Shown here one piece after another: positions 43,345-50,467 of a DNA stretch of 55,008 bases (positions are counted from its first letter, which is position 1; every line of letters begins with the position of its first letter). The notes under the pieces were generated by a model. That model made no database searches. It was given only the letters and a program-made list of their open reading frames with translations, and was not told where the DNA came from. The translations under genes and the position numbers were made by a program. This DNA is from Actinomycetes bacterium (GTDB taxonomy: Bacteria; Actinomycetota; Acidimicrobiia; Acidimicrobiales; RAAP-2), in the NCBI GenBank assembly GCA_021822565.1, contig JAKAQM010000003.1:1-55008 (forward strand), in the 5' to 3' direction.

Positions 43345-43830
43345 TCAGTCGATCGGGCTCGAGGGCTCAGGGGTGCTCGACTGGCGGAGGGAGTCGAACG
43401 CGGCTGCAGCAAGGCGGCGCCGGAGATCGTCGGGTGGTTCTGGCTGCTGGCGGGCGAGTGCGCCCTGGGACTCCGATCCCTGCAGTGGCAAAGGGGGGAT
43501 GCCCAGCTGGCGTGCGTAGCGATCGCACATCGCGAGAAACCGGGTGTACGCGTAGTGGTCCAACGATGGGCTGAGGGATCGGCGTAGGAGCGGGACGAGG
43601 TGATCGCGGAGGTATGCGCCGCGTGCCATCCACTGGTAGTAGCGGCGCCCGCCGTGGTCGTATGGGCCGTAGAGCCGGCCACCTGGGAAGGTTGCCACGA
43701 GCCAGCGGAAGAGCGCCTCGTGACGCTCGTGCATTCGGAGGGTGATCTGCGGCTGGCGCCCGTCCCCGCCGAAGTGGCCTTCGCCGATGAGCAGGCCAAC
43801 GAGCAGGCCTTTGTCGAATTCGGTCGCCAT
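43345..43830 (-). CDS. LAGLIDADG-type homing endonuclease-like protein
   Basis: The protein has 161 residues from ATG. Near the N-terminus KGLLVGLLIGEGHFGGD matches a single LAGLIDADG helix with its acidic end (here GEG), followed by QITLRMHERHEALFRWLVAT and YYQWMARGAYLRDHLVPLLR, the beta-saddle pattern of this fold. The last 45 residues are a Pro/Ser-rich tail. One motif implies a homodimer if active. It is not inside an intron or intein. It sits antisense to the operon between rsmG and parA, 36 bases from a parS-like site, so it may be mobile or domesticated. Confidence 0.8.
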   Translation of the reverse strand: MATEFDKGLLVGLLIGEGHFGGDGRQPQITLRMHERHEALFRWLVATFPGGRLYGPYDHGGRRYYQWMARGAYLRDHLVPLLRRSLSPSLDHYAYTRFLAMCDRYARQLGIPPLPLQGSESQGALARQQPEPPDDLRRRLAAAAFDSLRQSSTPEPSSPID

Positions 43831-43866
43831 TGTGCGTTCACCCCAGGTCTTGACGAGCTCCCCCGT

Positions 43867-43895
43867 TGTTTCACCGTAAGGTTACACGTGGAACA
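43867..43895 (+). promoter_or_regulatory. parS-like site 1
   Basis: The right half, 43880-43895, reads GGTTACACGTGGAACA, 14 of 16 to the parS form TGTTTCACGTGGAACA. A second left half TGTTTCAC lies 13 bases further left (43867-43874), so the whole 29-bp element is also a near-palindrome with a GTAAGGTTAC centre. A near-identical copy follows 145 bases downstream, both upstream of parA. ParB with CTP would load here. Canonical 16-of-16 parS was not found in the window. Confidence 0.7.
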
Positions 43896-44011
43896 CTCCT
43901 GGCCGCAGCGTCCTGTTCCGTGGGCTGCTCCCCGAGCTGCTCCGCAGACGTCGACCGGTTGCTCAACGCCTGCATCTGCCGACGAACGGGCGAGGCCTCG
44001 AAGGCTGGCCT

Positions 44012-44040
44012 TGTTTCACCGTAAGGTTGCACGTGGAACA
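44012..44040 (+). promoter_or_regulatory. parS-like site 2
   Basis: The same 29-bp element as the first site with one base changed (GGTTGCAC for GGTTACAC); the core CACGTGGAACA is unchanged. The 444 bases between the LAGLIDADG gene and parA otherwise hold no gene that I can support, though a parA promoter must lie here. Confidence 0.7.
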
Positions 44041-44274
44041 CCTCTGAGGTCGAGATCCGTGTGATGCCGTGATCTCGACATCGACCTCGAGTGGACCCCG
44101 GCCGAAACGCAGTCTGCCAAGAAGCTTGACGTCGCGCACCGCACGAGCGAGGATGGTCGCCGTGCGCAAGTTGGGTATGCCGATGAAGGATCCCGCATAC
44201 TCCGGGGGCTGCGGCAGAGCAGCGATGCGGTCTCGTGCCCGGCCGTTCCCACGGGTGTCAGGGCCTGGGCACCA

Positions 44275-45540
44275 GTGAGGATCATCGGGCGTCGGCGTCG
44301 CGAGAATGACGCGCCTTCGGCCGCGTCGTTGGAACTGGATGTGGATGAGCCCGCGGTGATCATCATCGATGACGACGGACGGCGCGTCGACCGGAACGCT
44401 GGTGACGAGCCGCGTGAACTGCCGCGTGACGAGCCCCACGCAGCCCTACCTCGGGACCCTGACCTCACAGCAGCCGAGGGACCTGCCGAGGCCAATGACG
44501 AAGGAGTCGAAGCACGTCACCTGCCCGAAGAGGCGAGCACGGTCGAGCTCCTCGCACGTGTCGACGACGCAGGGCCGCCACCTCCCGAGCTCCGTGTGGA
44601 ATCGCTGCCCGAAGCGCAGAGCGGAGCCGATCCCGATGACGCCGCGGAAGGTGCCGACGAGGCGACGCCGACGGATTCGGCCCGGCGTGGACGCGTCCCT
44701 CCCCAAGTCCCTGCTGGAATGCTCGATCTATCGGACGATCGGGGCGTGGCGACGTTTCGTCCTCTGCCGAGAGTGATCGCGATCGCCAACCAGAAGGGTG
44801 GGGTCGGGAAGACGACCACGACGGTGAACCTCGGTGCTGCCCTCGCAGAGCTCGGCTACCGGATCCTGGTCGTCGATCTCGATCCACAGGGCAACGCGAC
44901 GACCGGCCTCGGGATCGACGCCCGGAACTTCGAGCGATCGATGTACGACGTGATCATGCACGACACGCCGCTCGAGGATTGCATCGAGCCGACGAGCGTG
45001 CGGAACCTGTTCGTGGCACCTGCCACGATCGATCTTGCTGGCGTGGAGATCGAGCTGGTACCGGTCTTCAGTCGGGAGCTGCGGCTGCGACGAGCGGTGG
45101 AGACGGTGCTCGAGGACTTCGACTTCGTCTTGATCGACTGCCCACCTTCGCTCGGGCTGATCACGGTGAACGGGCTTGCCGCTGCGAGCGAGGTGCTCGT
45201 CCCGATCCAGTGCGAGTACTACGCCCTCGAGGGGCTCGGACAGCTTCTCCGCAACGTCCATCTGGTCGCGTCGAACCTGAATGATCGTCTCGAGGTGAGC
45301 GCGATCGTGCTCACGATGTACGACGCGAGGACGCGGCTCGCCGTGGACGTGGCTGCCGAGGTGCGTCAGCATTTCGGTGCCAGGGTGTGCAATATCGTCA
45401 TTCCCCGAACGGTCAGGCTCTCCGAAGCACCTTCCTTCGGGCAGCCGATCACGGTGTTCGATCCGTCCTCACGCGGGGCGGTGGCCTATCGAGAGCTTGC
45501 AAAGGAGGTGAGCAATGGCGCGGCGCAGCGGACTGGGTAA
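44275..45540 (+). CDS. parA: Chromosome-partitioning ATPase ParA
   Basis: The protein has 421 residues from GTG; a much later start, such as ATG near residue 149, is possible. The ParA core begins at about residue 165: IAIANQKGGVGKTTTTVNLG (deviant Walker A, 174-180), VVDLDPQGNATTGLGI and FVLIDCPPSLGLITVNGLAA, with LEGLGQLLRNVHLV and TVRLSEAPSFGQPIT. The preceding 160 residues are an acidic, probably disordered extension much longer than in most relatives. It moves the origin region with ParB and parS. It overlaps parB by 26 bases. Confidence 0.94.
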   Translation: MRIIGRRRRENDAPSAASLELDVDEPAVIIIDDDGRRVDRNAGDEPRELPRDEPHAALPRDPDLTAAEGPAEANDEGVEARHLPEEASTVELLARVDDAGPPPPELRVESLPEAQSGADPDDAAEGADEATPTDSARRGRVPPQVPAGMLDLSDDRGVATFRPLPRVIAIANQKGGVGKTTTTVNLGAALAELGYRILVVDLDPQGNATTGLGIDARNFERSMYDVIMHDTPLEDCIEPTSVRNLFVAPATIDLAGVEIELVPVFSRELRLRRAVETVLEDFDFVLIDCPPSLGLITVNGLAAASEVLVPIQCEYYALEGLGQLLRNVHLVASNLNDRLEVSAIVLTMYDARTRLAVDVAAEVRQHFGARVCNIVIPRTVRLSEAPSFGQPITVFDPSSRGAVAYRELAKEVSNGAAQRTG

Positions 45541-46516
45541 GGGTCTGGGTGCTCTGATCCCGACCGAGGTGACGGGGTCGCAGGGGAGCGCTCTGCGCGA
45601 GGTCCCGATCTCGAGCATTCGTCCCAACGCCCTCCAGCCGAGGACCCATTTCGACGAGGAGGCGATGTCTTCCCTCGCTGCCTCGATCAGGGAGCTCGGC
45701 GTGCTCCAACCAGTCCTGGTCCGTCCGATCGGGGACGGAGCGGAGTACGAGCTCATCGCAGGTGAGCGGCGTTGGCGAGCAGCGCGACGCGCCGGGCTCC
45801 AGTCCATTCCCGTGCTCGTGCGTGAGGTGTCCGCCGATGCGCACAGTCTGGAGCAGGCGTTGGTCGAGAACCTTCACCGAGAGGATCTCGGCCCGCTCGA
45901 AGAGGCGGCTGCGTACCAGCAGCTGATCGACGATTTCGGCCATACGCACGAGCAAGTGGCGACGCGAGTTGGCAAGAGCCGCGCCACCATTACGAACACG
46001 CTTCGCCTTCTCCAGCTCCCGACGGGCGCCCAGCGGGCGCTCGCCGACGGCTCCATCTCCGCCGGTCATGCTCGGGCGCTGCTCGGTACGCCGGACAGAG
46101 CCCTCCAGGACGCGCTGGTGAGCCGGATCGTCGCAGAGGGACTGACCGTCCGACAGGTCGAGGAGGCCGTGAGAGCGGCCGGTGCGGAGGGAGAGGACGC
46201 GACGACGCCTCGAGACCCGACCGGTGCGTTCGACACCGAAGGGCCGACCATTGGCACGGCCAATGGTAGTACCGGAGGTACGACCAGAGTTGGTGCTCCT
46301 CGGAGACTTCCAGAGCCAGGCCTTCTCGAGCTGGAGGAGCTGCTCTCGGCCCATCTGAACACGCGGGTGAAGGTCGAGCTACGCAATCGGCGCGGCAGGG
46401 TGGTGGTCGAGTTCGCCACCCTCGAGGATCTCGAGCGCATCTACAGGGCGATGGTCGAGACTCCCCGACCGCCGACCCCAGCTCCGGGGTACGCACCTCC
46501 AGCTCCGGGGTACTGA
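45515..46516 (+). CDS. parB: Chromosome-partitioning protein ParB
   Basis: The protein has 333 residues. The start MARRSGLGKGLGALIP is the usual ParB beginning. The CTP-binding domain contains SIRPNALQPRTHFDEEAM, GVLQPVLVRP and the GERRWRAARRAG motif, with ENLHREDLGPLEEAAAYQQL. The helix-turn-helix is near 140-175 (THEQVATRVGKSRATITNTL). A disordered linker and a C-terminal dimerisation domain (LLELEELLSAHLNTRVKVEL) follow. It slides from parS and condenses the origin region. It ends in a PAPGYAPPAPGY repeat. Confidence 0.96.
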   Translation: MARRSGLGKGLGALIPTEVTGSQGSALREVPISSIRPNALQPRTHFDEEAMSSLAASIRELGVLQPVLVRPIGDGAEYELIAGERRWRAARRAGLQSIPVLVREVSADAHSLEQALVENLHREDLGPLEEAAAYQQLIDDFGHTHEQVATRVGKSRATITNTLRLLQLPTGAQRALADGSISAGHARALLGTPDRALQDALVSRIVAEGLTVRQVEEAVRAAGAEGEDATTPRDPTGAFDTEGPTIGTANGSTGGTTRVGAPRRLPEPGLLELEELLSAHLNTRVKVELRNRRGRVVVEFATLEDLERIYRAMVETPRPPTPAPGYAPPAPGY

Positions 46517-46518
46517 GA

Positions 46519-46539
46519 GGTTCCGGGGGCGCCGGAACC
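46519..46539 (+). terminator. Hairpin terminator after parB
   Basis: GGTTCCGG and CCGGAACC form a perfect 8-bp stem with a 5-base loop, starting two bases after the parB stop. It ends the parAB transcript ahead of the convergent cwlM gene (stop at 46671). Confidence 0.7.
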
Positions 46540-46670
46540 CTCAACGCTCAACCCGCAGTTCACCGATATCCACAACCTGTGCATGACCTTGTGGATTGTT
46601 GCGGCTCGTCTCGAGCTGGAGCCGGACGGCCGTCTGGCTCCGCTAGAGGTCTCGTGTGGTCGTGGCCAGG

Positions 46671-47669
46671 TCACTCCCACGGGCCGGATGCCCAGGTCGC
46701 GAGGGCGCTGACGAGCGCCTCGGCGAGGGCTGAGCCGTGCTCCACGACGGCGGCGGCGGGCCCGACCTCGACGATGACCGCGGGCATGCGGGTCTCTCGG
46801 AGCACGGCGATCGACATGCCGTGGGCACCGAGATCCGGCACGCCGAGGGCGCCGGGCACGATTCGCTGGATGGCTTCGGCGAGCAGGCGGCCGCCGACCG
46901 ACTCGTCGCGATAGCCCGAGTAGTAGGCAGCGAGCGTGCCGACGCGCTCCGGCTCGAGCCTGAGCATGAGGTACACGTCGGCACGAACCCCGTTGGCCTG
47001 CTGCGCCTGGGCAGAGTCGTCAGGGTGGTGGAGGGTGGTCACGCACGCTCCGTGGGTGACCAGGCGCCGGCGGAGCGCCGCGAGCGGTGCAGCCAGGCCG
47101 CCGGGCTCGCCGATGGCGACGTGGCGTCCGGAGAGCGTAGGTGGGGAATGACGAAGGAGCTCCTTGGCGCGCACCGTCGAGACGAGCTGGAGAGGTGCGG
47201 CAACCCGTGCGGCAACCCGACGGAGCTCGCGCAGCGTGTCGCTGCCGAGGATCCCGTCGACTGGGAGGGCCGCGTTCTCCTGGAACTCGCGCAGGGCCTT
47301 GGCGGTGGAGTCGCCGAAGATGCCGTCGACGCGCCCGGTGTCGAACCCGAGCGCGCACAGGCGCTGCTGCAGCTCGGCGACGTCGTCGCCGCGCAGCATC
47401 GGCGCCCGACGGTACAAGAAGCGGTCGCCGAGGCGGTGCCCGGCCTCCACGAGGGTCTGCCACGTCTGCGCGCCGCAGACGCCGTCGACCCGGAGCCCCC
47501 GGTATCGCTGGAACGCCTCGATCGACGCTCGGGTCGCCCGTCCGAAGTCCCCCGCCACGTCGCTGATGGGGCCGTAGCCCAGTGAGCGGAGCCGGTCTTG
47601 GACGTCCGCCACCGCCTCGCCGCGGTCTCCCTCGCGCAGCGGCAGCGCGGCGTCCCGGCCGGCTGCCAC
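46671..47669 (-). CDS. cwlM: CwlM-like peptidoglycan-binding protein with degenerate amidase_3 domain
   Basis: The protein has 332 residues from GTG 5 bases after the trxA stop; no strong ribosome-binding site. Two peptidoglycan-binding repeats occupy about 1-65 and 80-140 (AFQRYRGLRVDGVCGAQTW, then LRGDDVAELQQRLCALGF and KALREFQENAALPVDGILG). The C-terminal amidase_3 fold has lost metal ligands: the usual DPGHGG is GEPGG, and the SxHxN strand is YLMLRLE; a Glu in VIVEVG remains. Mycobacterial CwlM, next to trx and par genes, regulates MurA rather than cutting wall; a similar role is inferred. Confidence 0.85.
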   Translation of the reverse strand: MAAGRDAALPLREGDRGEAVADVQDRLRSLGYGPISDVAGDFGRATRASIEAFQRYRGLRVDGVCGAQTWQTLVEAGHRLGDRFLYRRAPMLRGDDVAELQQRLCALGFDTGRVDGIFGDSTAKALREFQENAALPVDGILGSDTLRELRRVAARVAAPLQLVSTVRAKELLRHSPPTLSGRHVAIGEPGGLAAPLAALRRRLVTHGACVTTLHHPDDSAQAQQANGVRADVYLMLRLEPERVGTLAAYYSGYRDESVGGRLLAEAIQRIVPGALGVPDLGAHGMSIAVLRETRMPAVIVEVGPAAAVVEHGSALAEALVSALATWASGPWE

Positions 47670-47674
47670 GCGGT

Positions 47675-48001
47675 CTACAGGTAGTTCGACAGCTCCTGGA
47701 TCAGCTGGCCCTTCGGCTTCGCGCCGATCAGCCTGACCCGGGGCTCGCCGTCCTTGAAGAGGATCAGCGTGGGGATGCTCATGACGTCGAAGCGGCGCGT
47801 CACGTCCAGGTTCTCGTCGATGTTCAGCTTGGCGATCTGCAGCTTGCCCGCCTGCTCCGACGCGATCTCCTCCAGAACCGGGGCGATCATCTTGCACGGT
47901 CCGCACCATTCGGCCCAGAAGTCGACGAGGACTGGAACCTCTGCCGTCTTGACATGCTCGTCAAACGTAGCGTCGTCCAACGTCACGATCGCCTTGTTCA
48001 T
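47675..48001 (-). CDS. trxA: Thioredoxin
   Basis: The protein has 108 residues, the standard length; AGGAGG lies 5 bases before the ATG. The active site is [20 protein letters not shown]; the cis-Pro loop is [12 protein letters not shown]. It reduces protein disulfides with electrons from TrxB upstream. The 151 bases between trxB and trxA hold a strong hairpin. Confidence 0.97.
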   Translation of the reverse strand: MNKAIVTLDDATFDEHVKTAEVPVLVDFWAEWCGPCKMIAPVLEEIASEQAGKLQIAKLNIDENLDVTRRFDVMSIPTLILFKDGEPRVRLIGAKPKGQLIQELSNYL

Positions 48002-48022
48002 ACGGTCCTCCTCGTCGATCTC

Positions 48023-48046
48023 GGGCCCTGGGGACATCCAGGGCCC
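48023..48046 (-). terminator. Hairpin between trxB and trxA
   Basis: GGGCCCTGG and CCAGGGCCC form a perfect 9-bp stem with a 6-base loop, 22 bases before the trxA start. It may terminate or attenuate read-through from trxB, or protect the trxA message; there is no T-run. Confidence 0.55.
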
Positions 48047-48152
48047 GCCAGCTCCATCTGCTCGTTCGAATGCCAGGAACCCGATCCTGCACCCGGTTGT
48101 TCCCGTCGTGCAGGTCGGCAGTCCCCGGGGGCGCTCCGGCGCCTCCCGGCGG

Positions 48153-49112
48153 TCACGATCCGCGGGCCTCCAGCCAGCGCTCCGCGTCGATGGCGGCCAT
48201 GCAGCCAGACCCCGCGGCCGTGATCGCCTGACGGTAGGTCTGGTCCTGGACGTCCCCGCATGCGAACACCCCGTCGACGCTCGTCGCGGTGCCATTGCGG
48301 GTGACGACGTACCCCTGGTCGTCGAGCTCGACGTGACCGCGGAACACGTCCGTGCTCGGGCGGTGCCCGATCGACACGAAGAGACCGGTGACCGGGAGCT
48401 CCTGCACCTCGCCGGTCGCCGACTGGCGGAGACGGATCCCGGTGACCTTCCCGTCGCCGAGCACCGCTGTGACCTGGTGTGTGAAGAGGAAGTCGATGCC
48501 GGGATTTGCAAAGGCGCGATCCTGCATGATCCGGGACGCACGAAGCCGGTCGCGCCGGTGGACGACGGTCACCTTGGACGCGAACCGGGTGAGGAACAGC
48601 GCCTCTTCGATCGCCGAGTCGCCGCCGCCGACCACCGCGATGTGCTGGCCGCGGAAGAAGAAGCCGTCGCACGTCGCGCACGTCGAGACGCCGTAGCCCA
48701 AGAGCTCGTCCTCGCCTGGCACGCCGAGCATGAGCGATTGGGCGCCCGTGGCGATGATGAGGCTCTCGGCCCCGTACGTGGGCTCGGTCGCGCCGGGGTC
48801 CCCCGTCCACACCGCGAAGGGGTTCGTGTCGAGGCGGACCTTCGTCACCCTCGCCGTCACGATGTCCGCACCGAAGCGCGCGGCCTGCGAGCGCATGGCC
48901 GTCATGAGCTCAGGACCGAGGATCCCGTCGGGGAAGCCGGGGAAGTTCTCGATCTCGGTGGTGAGCATGAGCTGTCCGCCGGGCTGGTCGCTGGTCGACG
49001 AGGGCTCACCCTCGACCACGACCGGGGCCAGCTGCGCGCGCGCCGTGTACACCGCGGCGGTCAACCCCGCCGGGCCCGAACCTGCGATGAGGACCTTCGC
49101 GTGAGCCGTCAT
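48153..49112 (-). CDS. trxB: Thioredoxin reductase
   Basis: The protein has 319 residues. FAD-binding [40 protein letters not shown], the redox CATC in [20 protein letters not shown]-binding [20 protein letters not shown]-type and HRRDRLRAS, and [20 protein letters not shown] are all intact. It passes electrons from NADPH to TrxA. This is the second TrxR-type flavoprotein in the window, distinct from the PDO fusion at 18596. Confidence 0.97.
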   Translation of the reverse strand: MTAHAKVLIAGSGPAGLTAAVYTARAQLAPVVVEGEPSSTSDQPGGQLMLTTEIENFPGFPDGILGPELMTAMRSQAARFGADIVTARVTKVRLDTNPFAVWTGDPGATEPTYGAESLIIATGAQSLMLGVPGEDELLGYGVSTCATCDGFFFRGQHIAVVGGGDSAIEEALFLTRFASKVTVVHRRDRLRASRIMQDRAFANPGIDFLFTHQVTAVLGDGKVTGIRLRQSATGEVQELPVTGLFVSIGHRPSTDVFRGHVELDDQGYVVTRNGTATSVDGVFACGDVQDQTYRQAITAAGSGCMAAIDAERWLEARGS

Positions 49113-49119
49113 CGGCCGT

Positions 49120-49521
49120 TCAGCGGGCTCGAGCCGGCGCCGTGCGGCGCGTCCAGACGGCGAGCCCGGCGAGCGTCAGGGCACCGCCGAGCACGATGTA
49201 GCTCAGCCAGACCTGGCGGCCGAAGACGTACACGTCGAAGATGCGCAGCACCGCGATGGAGCCGACCACGACGAGCACGGTGCCCAGGGCGGCGACGAGA
49301 AGCCCGAAGACGAGCGCCCTGGTGGCGAGGACCACCGGGCGGACCGCCTTGTCGTGGATGGTGTCGACGACGAGCTGCACCACGTCGGCCGCCCTGCGGG
49401 GAAGCTCGGTGGCGGCTTCTGCCGCCGCGGCGCCGACCCCCGGAGGCAGGTGCCCGGCGATCCCGGCCGCGCCAGCAGCCGGCGGCGTCGGTTCGGTCGA
49501 CGTGCCCTGTGCTTCGCTCAT
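49120..49521 (-). CDS. Small two-helix membrane protein
   Basis: The protein has 133 residues; the ATG overlaps the degV stop (ATGA). An N-terminal 50 residues of Ala/Pro/Thr are followed by an amphipathic helix ([20 protein letters not shown]), then two membrane segments, [20 protein letters not shown] and [19 protein letters not shown]. No family was recognised. Similar small membrane proteins lie near trxB in other actinobacteria. Function unknown. Confidence 0.75.
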   Translation of the reverse strand: MSEAQGTSTEPTPPAAGAAGIAGHLPPGVGAAAAEAATELPRRAADVVQLVVDTIHDKAVRPVVLATRALVFGLLVAALGTVLVVVGSIAVLRIFDVYVFGRQVWLSYIVLGGALTLAGLAVWTRRTAPARAR

Positions 49522-50393
49522 GGCCTCGAGCCTACCGGCGGCGGTCGGCGCGCGGCTCGAAGCTGGTAGCAGACGGCGATCGAACCCGGCCCCGAGTGCG
49601 TGCCGACGACCGGGCCGAGGTCGGTGACGACCAGCTCGTGGTCGACCTCGACCGGGCGGAGCCGCTCGACGACCGCGTCGATGTCCGGAGCCGCGCCGTC
49701 GCACACGGCCAAGCGCTCGAGCGGGGCGTCGGCCGCGATCTTGGCGATCAAGTAGTCGAGCGCACGGCCGCGCGTGCGCTGCCTGGACTCCTGCTCGACG
49801 ACGCCGTCGCGCACCTCGATGACGGGCTTGATGGAGAGGAGCGAGCCGACCAGCGCGGCTGCGCCGCCGATGCGCCCCCCGCGCTGGAGGTGGTCGAGCG
49901 TCCCGACGACGCCGAGCACGCGCGTGCGGTCGACGAGGTCGTGCGCGAGCGCGACGACGTCGTCGAGCCCGGCGCCCGAGGCGGCGAGCTCGGCAGCGGC
50001 GATGCACATGAGGCCCTGGCCCATGGTGAGCGATCGGGTGTCCACGACCACCACCGGGAGCTGCTCTGCAAAGTCGGCGGCGCCCGCGAGCGCGGCCTGG
50101 TAGGTGGCCGAGACCCCTGCCGACAGGGTCAGGCAGAGCACGCCGTCGGCGCCCGAGGCGGCGGCGTGCTCGTAGGCCGCGCGAAATGCCCCGGGCGGGG
50201 GCGCCGAGGTCTCGGGCAGCGAGGCCGACTCCCTGCACCGGCGCCAGAACTCGGCAGGGGAGAGGTCACGGCGGTCGAGCAGCTCCTCGTCGCCGAAGCG
50301 GATGGTGAGGGGGACGACGTCGATGCCGTAGCGGCCGGCGAGCTCTTCGGAGAGGTCGCACGCGCTGTCGGTGACGACCCGGACTCCTGCCAC
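49518..50393 (-). CDS. DegV family fatty-acid-binding protein
   Basis: The protein has 291 residues from GTG with GAGGAGAG upstream. The DegV signature is complete: VVTDSACDLSEELAGRYGID, VPLTIRFGDEELLDR, TSAPPPGAFRAAYEHAAASG, VLCLTLSAGVSATYQAALAG, VDTRSLTMGQGLM and TLDHLQRGGRIGGAAALVGS. In Firmicutes such proteins (FakB) present fatty acids to a kinase; no FakA is seen here. It overlaps the next membrane protein gene by four bases. Confidence 0.92.
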   Translation of the reverse strand: MAGVRVVTDSACDLSEELAGRYGIDVVPLTIRFGDEELLDRRDLSPAEFWRRCRESASLPETSAPPPGAFRAAYEHAAASGADGVLCLTLSAGVSATYQAALAGAADFAEQLPVVVVDTRSLTMGQGLMCIAAAELAASGAGLDDVVALAHDLVDRTRVLGVVGTLDHLQRGGRIGGAAALVGSLLSIKPVIEVRDGVVEQESRQRTRGRALDYLIAKIAADAPLERLAVCDGAAPDIDAVVERLRPVEVDHELVVTDLGPVVGTHSGPGSIAVCYQLRAARRPPPVGSRP

Positions 50394-50467
50394 GTGCCTC
50401 TCCTCGGTTCCAGCGCCTGTCGAGCCCGACCGGCGGCTCGTCCGGCGGTCTCGCTGGCGCGAGCAAC

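Noticed and set aside
43963-44439. Minus-strand frame overlapping the second parS-like site and the parA start
   Set aside because: It matches no family I know, would overlap parA and run over the parS-like element, and has no convincing start.
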